Assembly (NCBI RefSeq): GCF_001422205.1
Contig: NZ_LMMJ01000001.1
Coordinates: 828,822-892,821 of the forward strand
Reading direction: 5' to 3'
DNA from: Curtobacterium sp. Leaf261
GTDB lineage: Bacteria > Actinomycetota > Actinomycetes > Actinomycetales > Microbacteriaceae
DNA: 64,000 bases
The position numbers were made by a program, and so were the translations under genes. The notes under the pieces are model-generated. The model made no database searches, was not told the origin of the DNA, and saw nothing but the letters and a program-made list of their open reading frames with translations. Positions 8,268 through 16,657 of the stretch are shown here, one piece after another. The stretch's first letter is position 1; every line of letters starts with the position of its first letter.

Positions 8268-10045
8268 GCGCGACCGTCCACGGTGCAGTGTCGGTCGCCG
8301 ACGTGCCCAGGATCGAGGTGGACACGACGGCACTCGATGGTGCGGCGTCGAGCATCCGCGCCGCGGGTCGCACCGTGACGCAGTCGGCCGAGCAGATCTC
8401 ATGGAACTGGTCGACGACCATCCCGTACGTCCTCGAGTCACCGGGCGTGCTCGACGAGCTGTCCATCGCGATGGCTCGACCCGCCGACGCGGCCACCTCC
8501 CTCGCGACCGACACCGAGGGGGCAGCCACCGCACTCGCGGGCTTCGCGAGCGTGACGAACGTCCTCCAGCAGCGCCGCCAACTGCTCGTCGAGGACATCG
8601 CGGCGTTCCGGGCGAGCGCCACCGCGGCAGAGTCGGAGGCCGCGTCCGACCCTGATGCCGAACCGGTGTCCTGGACCGACGACAGCGGACTCGTGTCCCG
8701 GAACGGCGATCTCGCAGACCGCATCGCGCGCCTCCGACGCGACTGGCAGTCCGCGCGCGAGGACTGCGTCGACGCACTCGGCAAGCTCCGCAACACGGAC
8801 TCGACGGACGGGCTCTTCCCCGGTCGGGCACCCCTCGGTCCGGCGCAGTACGGCTTCGACGTCGGGAGCGCCGGGGCCGCGTTCGACCAGAGCATCTCCG
8901 ACCGCCAGATCCGTCTGCTCGCCGACCTCGCGACGATGTCGAAGCCCGAGCTCGAACAGTGGCGGGCGGCGCATCCCGACCAGTACGAGGGGTTCATCGA
9001 TCAACCGCCGGACCCCGCCGCCGTCGATCGATGGTGGCGCACGCTCGGGAACGACCCGCACGACCTGTCCGCGGCCCAGATCGCCCTCGCGACGGGTGTC
9101 CCGGTGCTCGTGGGGAACCTCCAGGGCGTCTTCTACTCCGCCCGGGACCTCGCGAACCGCACCTTCGTGACGGAGTACCGGGCGTCCGGGGACGACACCG
9201 ACCTCGATCGCACCGTCAGCAAGATCCGACAGCAGATGCGCCTCGCCGACAGCACCGGCACGACGCTGCAGATCACCACGCTCGACCCGCGGGCCGTCCC
9301 CCGCGCAGCGTTCTCGGTCGGCGACCTCGACACCGCCGACGACGTCACCTACCTCGTGCCCGGCATCAAGTCATGGACAGCAGGGTCGGACGCGGTGCCC
9401 CAGTGGGTGAACTCCGCATCGGCACTCGCCGACGAGCAGGACCGGATGGACCTCCACCGCACGCATGCGGTCGTCGCCTGGATCGGGTACGACGCTCCGT
9501 CGGAGCTGACCGAACCGTCGGTCGCCCAGGCGGAGAAGGGCGGCACGTACCTCGCCGGGGAGTTCGGCGGACTCCGGGCCACCCGTGGGACCGACCCGAC
9601 GCTGAACCTCGTCGGTCACTCCTACGGCACCACCGTCTCCTCGGTCGCGCTCCAGACCGCTCCCGTCGACCGCTTCGTCACGCTCGCGTCCGCCGGGCTC
9701 GCCGTCGACCACCGGAGCGACCTCGAGGTCCCGAAGGGCGAGATGTACTCCGCGGAGGCGCACGGTGACTCGATCGCGGACATCGGCCGTTCCTGGTGGA
9801 CCGGTTCGCAGCACCAGACGAAGCCCACGGCCGCGTTCGGTACGAAGCTCTTCGACGTCGGGCCGGACGGCGACCTCGCAGGGAGCCACAGCCACGACTC
9901 TAACCCGGGTACGCTCGGCGCCGACGGTTCGTGGGACAGCGCGGGCGACGGCTACCTCTCTCCCGGCAGCCACTCCCTCGACAGCGTGGGGCTGATCACG
10001 ACCGGGCGCGGCGACGAGATCGAACGGACGGACTATGACGGCTAG
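8264..10045 (+). CDS. alpha/beta hydrolase of the DUF1023 type with WXG-like N-terminus
   Basis: A 593-residue protein with two parts. Residues 1-180 are alpha-helical and resemble ESX/WXG-type substrate regions (ALDGAASSIRAAGRTVTQSA, later a DRIARLRRDWQSAR helix). The C-terminal half is an alpha/beta hydrolase with the nucleophile elbow GHSYG (Ser453) and a preceding LNLV strand; WIGYDAPSE (about residues 408-416) and the final His-rich segment (GSHSHDS, GSHSLDSVG) are typical of DUF1023 hydrolases. There is no signal peptide, so it may be a type VII-like export substrate or cytoplasmic. It overlaps the small gene upstream by 4 bases and the lipoprotein downstream by 11, indicating an operon. 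The natural substrate is unknown. Confidence 0.85.
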   Translation: MSATVHGAVSVADVPRIEVDTTALDGAASSIRAAGRTVTQSAEQISWNWSTTIPYVLESPGVLDELSIAMARPADAATSLATDTEGAATALAGFASVTNVLQQRRQLLVEDIAAFRASATAAESEAASDPDAEPVSWTDDSGLVSRNGDLADRIARLRRDWQSAREDCVDALGKLRNTDSTDGLFPGRAPLGPAQYGFDVGSAGAAFDQSISDRQIRLLADLATMSKPELEQWRAAHPDQYEGFIDQPPDPAAVDRWWRTLGNDPHDLSAAQIALATGVPVLVGNLQGVFYSARDLANRTFVTEYRASGDDTDLDRTVSKIRQQMRLADSTGTTLQITTLDPRAVPRAAFSVGDLDTADDVTYLVPGIKSWTAGSDAVPQWVNSASALADEQDRMDLHRTHAVVAWIGYDAPSELTEPSVAQAEKGGTYLAGEFGGLRATRGTDPTLNLVGHSYGTTVSSVALQTAPVDRFVTLASAGLAVDHRSDLEVPKGEMYSAEAHGDSIADIGRSWWTGSQHQTKPTAAFGTKLFDVGPDGDLAGSHSHDSNPGTLGADGSWDSAGDGYLSPGSHSLDSVGLITTGRGDEIERTDYDG

Positions 10046-10607
10046 GAGCACGCGCCGGACGGCCCTGTTCGCCGTCCTCGCTGGCGCGATCGCCGTCGTC
10101 GGCATCGCCGGCTGCGCAGCGATCCAAGAAGGCCCCGCCCGGAACAACGACCCAACGACCCCCGGGAGCACGATGTCAGACAGTTCCAGCCCGCAGTCCT
10201 CCGACGGTGTGGCGATGACCGCCGAGACCGCGAACGACGAGCAGCTCGCCCTCATCGCCGCGCTCGAGTCCGCAGTCCCGAGCGCGTGGGCCGACCCGCA
10301 GGTCAAGCGGTTCCGGACGTGCACGACCCCGGACGGCGCAGCGGGCGTGCAGATCACGCGTGAGGTCCGGGGTGACGGCACCACCGACCCCTCCGCTGCC
10401 GCGACCGCGTTCCACGCCGTGCTCGACGCCCGCGGGTTCGACGCCGAAGTCCGTCGCGACACCGAGGTCGTCGGGACGGGCCCATCGAACCGGTACGCCG
10501 CGTTCAACGCCGACGAGTCGGCAGCGATCATCCAGGTGTACAGCGCCTGCTACGCGTTCGACTCCGAGCAGGGCACCCCGACGGTGCCGCCGACACCGGC
10601 GTCCTGA
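10035..10607 (+). CDS. secreted lipoprotein, unknown function
   Basis: A 190-residue protein with a classic lipoprotein signal: basic MTARSTRR, hydrophobic stretch, and lipobox IAGC with Cys27. After a Ser/Pro/Thr-rich linker comes a single compact domain (about residues 62-175) with two Cys (FRTCTTPDG and YSACYAF) that could form a disulfide. Its start overlaps the stop of the hydrolase gene by 11 bases, so the two are co-translated. The genetic link suggests a surface partner or immunity role for the hydrolase, but no motif proves this. Confidence 0.8.
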   Translation: MTARSTRRTALFAVLAGAIAVVGIAGCAAIQEGPARNNDPTTPGSTMSDSSSPQSSDGVAMTAETANDEQLALIAALESAVPSAWADPQVKRFRTCTTPDGAAGVQITREVRGDGTTDPSAAATAFHAVLDARGFDAEVRRDTEVVGTGPSNRYAAFNADESAAIIQVYSACYAFDSEQGTPTVPPTPAS

Positions 10608-10695
10608 CCGGGCCGGTCCCCGCCGACACCGGCACCAGCGCCGGTACCGACATTCGTCAGCGCCAGCTCCGCCACCGGCACGGGCACCGACGGCG

Positions 10696-11190
10696 TCAGT
10701 GCAGGGTGCCGAGCGTCGCCCAGACGATGACCAGGACCGTCAGGACCACGGCGGCACCACGGGCGATCCACCGTGCGCCGGCCGACGGCACACCCGGCAG
10801 CGTCCGAGGGAAGACCAGGACCGCGAGCACCCAGAGCAGCGGGCAGACGACGGCCGTCGCGATCGCCGTGACGAGCGCGACGAGCCACGAGACGGTGTAG
10901 AAGCCGGAACCCTGCATCCACCCGCGTGCCACGCCGGCTGGTTCGGCCGCGCCGACGTCAGGCAGGATCCGGAACACGAACAGCAGCACGAACGCCGTGG
11001 CCGGCACCATCAGTCCACCGGTGGCGATGATGCGGACGACCCACTGCAGCTGCTCGAACGGATCGTCGACGTGCCACGGTGCGCGTCGTTCCCGAGACCG
11101 CGGATCGCTGACGACGACGGGATCGTCGGTCGCAGGTCCGGTCCCGGCCCCGCCCACCGCGGCCTCGCCGTGCTGATCACTCGTCGTCAT
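10696..11190 (-). CDS. integral membrane protein, unknown
   Basis: A 164-residue protein when started at the ATG at 11190 (MTTSDQHGEA); an upstream in-frame codon at 11229 is less likely. A polar, charged N-terminal 50 residues are followed by four hydrophobic helices: IIATGGLMVPATAFVLLFVF, a second around YTVSWLVALVTAIATAVV, a third directly after (CPLLWVLAVLVF) and a C-terminal one (GAAVVLTVLVIVWATLGTL). No known motif is recognised. It converges with the lipoprotein gene; the 88-base gap holds no clear hairpin. Confidence 0.7.
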   Translation of the reverse strand: MTTSDQHGEAAVGGAGTGPATDDPVVVSDPRSRERRAPWHVDDPFEQLQWVVRIIATGGLMVPATAFVLLFVFRILPDVGAAEPAGVARGWMQGSGFYTVSWLVALVTAIATAVVCPLLWVLAVLVFPRTLPGVPSAGARWIARGAAVVLTVLVIVWATLGTLH

Positions 11191-11304
11191 GTCGTTCCCC
11201 GTCCCCCGTGGACCGCCCTCGTGCACCACGACGGCGATCCGCCCAGGGTACCGGGACCGCCGCCGGGATCGGCGACCGCCGCGTCATGCTCGGTGGCCGG
11301 TCGA

Positions 11305-12801
11305 TCAGGCCAGGTGCTCGCGACCGCGACGCACCTCCTGCATCACCGGTCCGAAGTCGACGGCTCGGCCGTCGAGCTCGTACCGGTACCGCCCGGTCCG
11401 CCGCACCGACGGGGCGGACCGGAGGAACGCCTCCAGTCCGTCTCGTTCGTCGTCGGCGAGCCAGGCGACCGGGTCCGACGTCGAGCGGAACCCGGCGACG
11501 GAGGCGACGTCGCGGATCAGGGCGCGCTGCGCCGGCGTCGTGGCGGCGTCCCCGGACCGGAACGACACGACGTCCGGGTCCACCTGGAACAGCGACGACA
11601 TCCACATCCGCTCGACGGCGGCACTCAGCGCGTTCAACCCGCCCTCGTAGCTCGGGTCCTCGACGCTGCCCGGCAGGAACCACTCTGCGGCGGTGTCCGG
11701 ACCGACGCGGAGTCCGTCGAACACGCCGACGGACGGCAGGACCGGTGCACCGCACCCGAGCAGGTACACGTCGGGGCCGACGACGGCGCGGATGCGCTGC
11801 ACGGCATCGCGGTAGACGCGCTCCCGCGGGATGTCCTCCGAGCGGACACCGACCATCGCCGCCGCGGAGAGGAAGTCGAGCTTGAGGTACCGGAACCCCC
11901 AGTCGGCGACGCGGCGGAACACCTCGTCGAGATGCTCCTGCACCGCCGGCAGGGTGGTGTCGAGCGCGTGGTAGTGGGTGTCCCAGTTCCACCCGGCTTC
12001 GAGCGGACCGCCGGCCGGGTCCTGGACGAGCCAGTCGGGGTGCTCGGTGGCGACGACGGAACCGGGCAGGCAGATGAAGGGCGCCAACCAGAGTCCCGGG
12101 CGGGAACCGCGTGCGTGCACCCGCGCGGCGACCTCCGCCATGCCGGACGGGAACCCGGCGTTCGGCACCCAGTCCCCCACCATGCGCTCCCAGCCGTCGT
12201 CGAGCTGCACGACGTCGAACGGCAGGTCGCCGAGGTCCGTCACGGCCTCCAGGAAGCGACGTTCGTCGACGTCCTCGAAGAACGAGTACCAGCTGCACCA
12301 GAGGGTGCTCACGCGCGGTGCGGTCGGCCTCCCCAGCCGCTCGCGAAGGAGCTCGGCGTAGGCGCTGAACACCGTGTCCTCGGGTCCGATCGCGACGAAC
12401 CACTCGTCACCGTCGGCGTCGCTCCGGCCCGTCAGCTCGGTGTCCGTGGCGCGGACCCGCGGGCTGCCGAGACCGAGCGCCCCGAGCAGGAGCACCCGTC
12501 CGTCGCCGAGGTCGAGTGCGCCGAGGCCGCTGCCCTCGTGGTGGTCCGGCTGGTCGAGCGCCGCGTCGTCGGCCGTGATCGTCCGGCGGGGGTCGCCGTG
12601 GATGCGCATCGGGCTCTCGTCGAGTGGTGACCACCCCGTCGGCGACCAGGACGTCCAGCCCTGTCGGTGGAAGAGCGTCGCACCGAGCCCGTGTCGGATG
12701 GTGACGTCACCCGGGGGGAACAGCATCCCGCCGGCCACGGACCGACCCTCGTCGAGGTCCCCGGAGAGCGTCCTGCCGTCGGGGTCGAGTTCCAGGATCA
12801 C
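11305..12801 (-). CDS. alpha-galactosidase, GH36 family (short form)
   Basis: About 498 residues from the GTG at 12801, which has GAGAGG seven bases upstream; other in-frame starts lie at 12807 and 12930. The barrel carries GH36/GH31-clan landmarks: CSWYSFFEDV, FDVVQLDDGWE, PGLWLAPF, the nucleophile Asp in RYLKLDFLS, and the acid/base Asp in LRVGPDTAAEW. It lacks the large N-terminal sandwich of the second alpha-galactosidase in this window, so it is the compact type. It would release alpha-linked galactose from oligosaccharides in the cytoplasm, as no signal peptide is seen. It is divergent from an MFS sugar transporter, which could supply the substrate. Confidence 0.88.
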   Translation of the reverse strand: MILELDPDGRTLSGDLDEGRSVAGGMLFPPGDVTIRHGLGATLFHRQGWTSWSPTGWSPLDESPMRIHGDPRRTITADDAALDQPDHHEGSGLGALDLGDGRVLLLGALGLGSPRVRATDTELTGRSDADGDEWFVAIGPEDTVFSAYAELLRERLGRPTAPRVSTLWCSWYSFFEDVDERRFLEAVTDLGDLPFDVVQLDDGWERMVGDWVPNAGFPSGMAEVAARVHARGSRPGLWLAPFICLPGSVVATEHPDWLVQDPAGGPLEAGWNWDTHYHALDTTLPAVQEHLDEVFRRVADWGFRYLKLDFLSAAAMVGVRSEDIPRERVYRDAVQRIRAVVGPDVYLLGCGAPVLPSVGVFDGLRVGPDTAAEWFLPGSVEDPSYEGGLNALSAAVERMWMSSLFQVDPDVVSFRSGDAATTPAQRALIRDVASVAGFRSTSDPVAWLADDERDGLEAFLRSAPSVRRTGRYRYELDGRAVDFGPVMQEVRRGREHLA

Positions 12802-12840
12802 ACGCACACCTCTCGTCGGTCGCCGCGGCACCGCACCGCG

Positions 12841-12865
12841 CCTCGCCTCGCCTCGCCTCGCCTCG
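12841..12865. repeat. five tandem copies of the pentamer CCTCG
   Basis: CCTCG is repeated five times without error, flanked by partial units. It lies 40 bases upstream of the inferred start of the short alpha-galactosidase gene and inside the longer open frame that extends to 12930. A unit of five is not a multiple of three, so a copy-number change would shift any frame read through it or alter promoter spacing. Confidence 0.9.
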
Positions 12866-12967
12866 CGAAGCGTAGTGCACCGTCGGGGCGCGGGCGGCTC
12901 CCCCGGCCTGGCAGGCTTGGACGGTGACATCTCCCATGCGTCAGCACGTCAGCACGCGGGAGACCTC

Positions 12968-14413
12968 GTGACCACCACGGACGTCGACCCCGCCGGGCCG
13001 ACCACGCTGCCCCCGCTCACCGACGGCCCGCACCGGAAGCGTCTCGGTGTCGTCGCCCTCGTCGCGACGTTCGGTGGACTCCTCTTCGGGTACGACACCT
13101 CCGTCGTCAACGGCGCCATCAGCCCGATGGCGGACGAGCTCCACCTGACCGCGGTCACCGAGGGATGGGTGACGAGCGCACTGCTCTTCGGCGCCGCGGT
13201 CGGCGCCGTCGCGGGCGGCCGGCTCTCGGACGTCCGGGGTCGGCGCTGGTCGATCATGCTCATGGCGGTGCTGTTCCTCGTCGGCACCGTCGTCTGCGTC
13301 GCCGCGCCGACCTTCGGTTGGATGGTGGTCGGTCGCGCGGTCCTCGGCCTCGCGGTCGGCGGGGCCTCGACGATCGTGCCCGTGTACCTCGCAGAGCTCG
13401 CACCGTTCGAGGTCCGTGGCTCGATCGCCGGCCGAAACGAGCTCGCGATCGTGGCGGGACAGCTCGCGGCGTTCGTCGTCAACGCGGTCATCGGGAGTGT
13501 CTGGGGCGACATCGTCGGCGTCTGGCGCATCATGCTCGCGGTCGAGGCGCTCCCCGCGATTGCCCTGTTCGTCGGCATGGTCCGGATGCCCGAGTCGCCG
13601 CGCTGGCTGGTCGTCGAGGGCCGGGTCGCCGAAGCGGTCGCCGTCCTCCACAGCATCCGCTCCCCGGAACGCGCGGAGGCCGAGGTCGCGCAGGTGGTCG
13701 AGGCCACCGGCGGGGCGGTCGGCCCGGGCAGTTCCACGTGGACCGAGATCCTCCGGAACCGGTGGCTCGTCCGGATCCTGCTCGTCGGCATCGGCCTCGG
13801 TGTCGCCCAGCAGCTGACCGGGATCAACGCGATCATGTACTACGGGCAGATCGTCCTCACCGAGTCCGGGTTCTCGGCGAGCGCCGCACTCATCGCGAAC
13901 GTCGGGCCCGGCGTGATCGCCGTCATCGGGGCGGTCATCGCGCTCCGCATGATCGACCGCTGCAGCCGCCGCCGGACGTTCGTCACCGGGTTCACCCTGA
14001 CCACCGTCTCGCACCTGCTCATCGGCATCGGCTCGCTCGCGCTCCCGGAGGGCGACCCGGCCCGACCGTGGGTCATCCTGTTCCTGGTGGTCCTGTTCGT
14101 CGGCTCGATGCAGACGTTCCTCAGCGTGGCCGTCTGGGTGACGCTGTCCGAGATCTTCCCGCTCCGGATGCGCGCGTTCGGCATGGGCGTCTCGGTCTTC
14201 TGCCTCTGGATCGCCAACGCGCTGCTCGGACTGTCGTTCCCGTCGGTCCTCGCCACCCTCGGCATCACCGGCTCGTTCTTCGGGTTCGCGGTCCTGAACG
14301 CACTCGCCCTGTGGTTCGTCTGGCGGGCCGTGCCCGAGACCCGCGGCCGCACCCTCGAGCAGCTCGAGCAGGACGTCGCAGCCGGCGCGATCCACCAGGT
14401 CCGCGGGCACTGA
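12968..14413 (+). CDS. MFS sugar transporter (sugar porter family)
   Basis: A 481-residue, 12-helix permease. The GTG at 12968 follows GGGAG by six bases and gives a short polar N-terminus before TM1 (VVALVATFGGLLFGYDTSVV, the usual sugar-porter TM1). Family signatures are all present: GRLSDVRGRRWS after TM2, PVYLAELAPFEVRG after TM4, PESPRWLV before the central loop, QQLTGINAIMYYG in TM7 and PETRGRTLEQLE at the C-terminus. Such proteins are proton symporters or facilitators for hexoses, pentoses or inositol; the exact sugar cannot be read. The divergent alpha-galactosidase suggests a galactoside or galactose. Confidence 0.93.
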   Translation: MTTTDVDPAGPTTLPPLTDGPHRKRLGVVALVATFGGLLFGYDTSVVNGAISPMADELHLTAVTEGWVTSALLFGAAVGAVAGGRLSDVRGRRWSIMLMAVLFLVGTVVCVAAPTFGWMVVGRAVLGLAVGGASTIVPVYLAELAPFEVRGSIAGRNELAIVAGQLAAFVVNAVIGSVWGDIVGVWRIMLAVEALPAIALFVGMVRMPESPRWLVVEGRVAEAVAVLHSIRSPERAEAEVAQVVEATGGAVGPGSSTWTEILRNRWLVRILLVGIGLGVAQQLTGINAIMYYGQIVLTESGFSASAALIANVGPGVIAVIGAVIALRMIDRCSRRRTFVTGFTLTTVSHLLIGIGSLALPEGDPARPWVILFLVVLFVGSMQTFLSVAVWVTLSEIFPLRMRAFGMGVSVFCLWIANALLGLSFPSVLATLGITGSFFGFAVLNALALWFVWRAVPETRGRTLEQLEQDVAAGAIHQVRGH

Positions 14414-14426
14414 CGCCGCATGCCAG

Positions 14427-14460
14427 GACGGGCCCTGCCGACACACTCGGCAGGCCCGTC
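14427..14460. terminator. bidirectional terminator hairpin
   Basis: GACGGGCC-C-TGCCGA pairs with TCGGCAGGCCCGTC around a CACAC loop, with one bulged base. It sits between the converging MFS transporter and isochorismatase-like genes. Confidence 0.7.
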
Positions 14461-14471
14461 GTGGTGCGGGC

Positions 14472-15038
14472 CTACCGGGCGTCGAGCAGCGCGAGCACGT
14501 CGGCCGTCGTCCCGACCTCGCCGATCTTCGGGAACTGCAGCGTGACCGATGCCTCGTGGGCCTCGGCACTGTCGCTCATCGCGTCGGTGACGAGCGCCAC
14601 GTGGTACCCGAGCTCGTGCGCGGCCCGGGCGGTGGACTCCACCCCCGAGGAGGTCGCGATGCCGACCACGACGACCTGCGTCGCGCCTGCCGCCCGGAGC
14701 TGCACGTCGAGGTCCGTCCCGGTGAACGCCCCGAACGTGCGCTTCGTGACCGTGATGTCGGTCGCCTGTTGGTCGAGCTCGGGCACGATCGCGGTCGCGG
14801 ACGGATCGATCGCCCGCGGCGCAGCGGCCCCGCTCGTCTTGCTGCGCTCGGTCCGACCGGGCGCCCGACCGTCGACGTTGACGAGCGCGACGGGCAGTCC
14901 GTGCGCCCGGAACGCGGTGGCGAGTGCGGCGGCGTTCCCGACGACCAGCTCCTTCGGGTGCGCGGTCGGGTACTGCATCACGCCGACCTGCAGGTCGACG
15001 ACGACGAGGGCCGGTGTCTGCTCGAGTTCGATGGTCAT
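14472..15038 (-). CDS. isochorismatase-like hydrolase lacking the catalytic cysteine
   Basis: A 188-residue single-domain protein with the isochorismatase/nicotinamidase fold. LVVVDLQ supplies Asp15, and TKRTFGAFTGTDLD supplies Lys99. The third position of the usual Asp-Lys-Cys triad falls in GIATSSGVESTARAA, where the expected Cys is Gly132. The sub-group with GIATSxGVES lacks the nucleophile, so it may be a non-thiol hydrolase or a non-enzymatic member. It is monocistronic and read from an ATG at 15038, with a GGAGACCC sequence upstream. The palindromic repeat at 15116 lies in its 5' region. Confidence 0.85.
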   Translation of the reverse strand: MTIELEQTPALVVVDLQVGVMQYPTAHPKELVVGNAAALATAFRAHGLPVALVNVDGRAPGRTERSKTSGAAAPRAIDPSATAIVPELDQQATDITVTKRTFGAFTGTDLDVQLRAAGATQVVVVGIATSSGVESTARAAHELGYHVALVTDAMSDSAEAHEASVTLQFPKIGEVGTTADVLALLDAR

Positions 15039-15115
15039 GGGTCTCCTTGCCGACAGGGTGCCCGGTGGGGGCGGATCGTGTCTACCACGTCGCCCCCGGC
15101 GGGCGGTCGGCGGGT

Positions 15116-15159
15116 CGGACGGGAGGCACGGTGCGGGCTGGCACCGTCCCTCCAGTCCG
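15116..15159. repeat. dispersed palindromic repeat (REP-like), also a likely terminator
   Basis: An inverted pair with core GGACGGGAGGCACGGTGC and the matching GCACCGTCCCTCCAGTCC around a six-base loop, with two mismatched positions. It lies downstream of the SDR gene on the minus strand. The same core recurs at 23607, 48745, 53637 and 57057. Confidence 0.75.
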
Positions 15160-15203
15160 GAGCGCGGTCGTGACCGCCTGCTCGGCCCGTCCGACCTGCT
15201 CGA

Positions 15204-16004
15204 CTAGAGGATCCCGGTCAGCACGCCGCCGTCGGCGCGGACCGCGGCGCCGTTCGTGGCCGATGCCAACGGGCTCGCGAGCCAGACGACCGTGTTCGCG
15301 ATCTCCTCGGGCGTGATGAAGCGCTCGAGCAACGTCGTCCGGTTCTGGCCGATGATGCCGCGCTGCATGTCCTCGACGGGGGTGTCCTGTGCCGCAGCGA
15401 CCTCGGCGATGGTCCCGGCGACACCGTCGGACAGGGTGGGTCCCCCGAGCACCGTGTTGACGGTGACGGCGGTGCCGCGGGTGCGCTTGGCGAGGCCGTT
15501 GCCGAGTGCGAGCATCGCCGCCTTGGTGACGCCGTAGTGCACCATGTCGGCGGGGACGTTCACGCCGGACTCGCTGCTGACGAAGACGATGCGACCCCGA
15601 CCACGCTCGAGCATCCCGCCGAGCAGGTGCCGCGAGAGTCGCACGCCGCTCATCAGGTTGACGTCGAGGTACCGCTGCCATGCGTCGTCGTCGATGTCCT
15701 CGAACGCACGGAGTCCGAACACGCCGACGTTGTTGACGAGGACGTCGATCGCCCCCAGGGCGTCGAGTTCCCGGAGGAGCCGGCGGACGTCGTCGGCGTC
15801 CGCGAAGTCCGCGACGATCCCCGCGACCGCCACGTCGGGGTGGTCCGCCCGGAGCCGTTCGCACGCCGTGTCGAGGCGAGCGGCGTCGCGGCCGTTCAGC
15901 ACGACGTCCATCCCCTCTCCGGCGAGCGCGGCAGCCACCGCGAACCCGATGCCCTGGGTCGATCCGCTGATGAACGCTCGTCCGCCTCGGAGGTGCAGGT
16001 CCAT
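15204..16004 (-). CDS. short-chain dehydrogenase/reductase (SDR)
   Basis: A 266-residue NAD(P)-dependent oxidoreductase read from the ATG at 16004. The Rossmann glycine motif SGSTQGIG (13-20), NNVG (91-94), the catalytic Ser around SSES (143-146), and Tyr157-x3-Lys161 (HYGVTKAAM) are all in place. The C-terminus has the PEEIANTVVWLASPLA helix and a GGV end typical of classical SDRs. The basic residue after the second strand (NGRD) favours NADPH. The gene is divergent from a MarR-type regulator with two matching palindromes between them, so it is probably the regulated target. The substrate is unknown. Confidence 0.92.
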   Translation of the reverse strand: MDLHLRGGRAFISGSTQGIGFAVAAALAGEGMDVVLNGRDAARLDTACERLRADHPDVAVAGIVADFADADDVRRLLRELDALGAIDVLVNNVGVFGLRAFEDIDDDAWQRYLDVNLMSGVRLSRHLLGGMLERGRGRIVFVSSESGVNVPADMVHYGVTKAAMLALGNGLAKRTRGTAVTVNTVLGGPTLSDGVAGTIAEVAAAQDTPVEDMQRGIIGQNRTTLLERFITPEEIANTVVWLASPLASATNGAAVRADGGVLTGIL

Positions 16005-16044
16005 GGTGCCGCTCGCTTCCCGGTGTCGTCCGACCCCGATCGAT

Positions 16045-16062
16045 GACTTGCTCAGGCAAGTC
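16045..16062. promoter_or_regulatory. operator 1 of the SDR/MarR pair
   Basis: GACTTGCTCAGGCAAGTC, a near-perfect 18-base inverted repeat in the SDR/marR divergent region, 41 bases ahead of the SDR start. It shares GACTTGCnnnGGCAAGTC with the second site 32 bases away. A MarR dimer operator is inferred. Confidence 0.75.
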
Positions 16063-16076
16063 AATCTACCGGCCCC

Positions 16077-16094
16077 GACTTGCCTGGGCAAGTC
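16077..16094. promoter_or_regulatory. operator 2 of the SDR/MarR pair
   Basis: GACTTGCCTGGGCAAGTC, an 18-base palindrome perfect apart from its central bases, 32 bases from operator 1 (about three helical turns) and 32 bases ahead of the MarR start. Its position would let the regulator control both genes, including its own. Confidence 0.75.
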
Positions 16095-16125
16095 GTCAGC
16101 CGGACGTGCGGCGTAGGCTGCCGTC

Positions 16126-16608
16126 ATGTCCGAACCGTCCGGTGCCGCCGCCCGCCTCGAGGTGTGGGCGTCCCTCGCGACGCTCCTCGAGCGACTGCCG
16201 GCCGCCCTCGACGCACAGTTGCAGCGGGACAGTGGCCTCACCCACTTCGAGTTCGGCGTGCTCTACGCCCTCGACACCGCGCCCGACCGGACGCTGCGCA
16301 TGAGCACCCTCGCCGGGTACGCGAGCTGCACGCTGTCCCGACTGTCCCGGGCGATCGGACGGCTCGAGGCACGGGGCTGGGCCAGGCGGCAGGTCGACGC
16401 GTCCGACGGCCGCTTCACCCTGGCCGTCCTGACCGAGTCCGGCCACGAGCTGGTCGCGCAGGCGGCACCGGGACACGAGGCGCTCGTCGACCGGCTCGTG
16501 TTCGACGCACTGACGACGGCGCAGACACGACAGCTCGGCGTGATCGCCCGGCGGATCGCGGCGGCGGTCGATCCGGAGCCGGCGTGGCGGGCGCCGTCGG
16601 GTCGCTGA
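16126..16608 (+). CDS. MarR-family transcriptional regulator
   Basis: A 160-residue winged-helix protein. The recognition region is GLTHFEFGVLYALDTAPDRT, then the helix pair STLAGYASCTLSRLSRAIGRL, and the wing RRQVDASDGRFTLAVLTESG with the usual conserved D-R pair (DASDGR). Terminal helices form the dimer interface. MarR proteins normally repress a divergent gene until a small ligand binds; two palindromes in the 121-base gap to the SDR gene match this exactly. The single Cys (YASCTL) sits in the recognition helix region, which could give redox sensing, but that is speculative. Confidence 0.92.
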   Translation: MSEPSGAAARLEVWASLATLLERLPAALDAQLQRDSGLTHFEFGVLYALDTAPDRTLRMSTLAGYASCTLSRLSRAIGRLEARGWARRQVDASDGRFTLAVLTESGHELVAQAAPGHEALVDRLVFDALTTAQTRQLGVIARRIAAAVDPEPAWRAPSGR

Positions 16609-16657
16609 CGCCGCGGACGGCATCGGCAGGTCATGATGAGCACGGAGAGGATCGACG

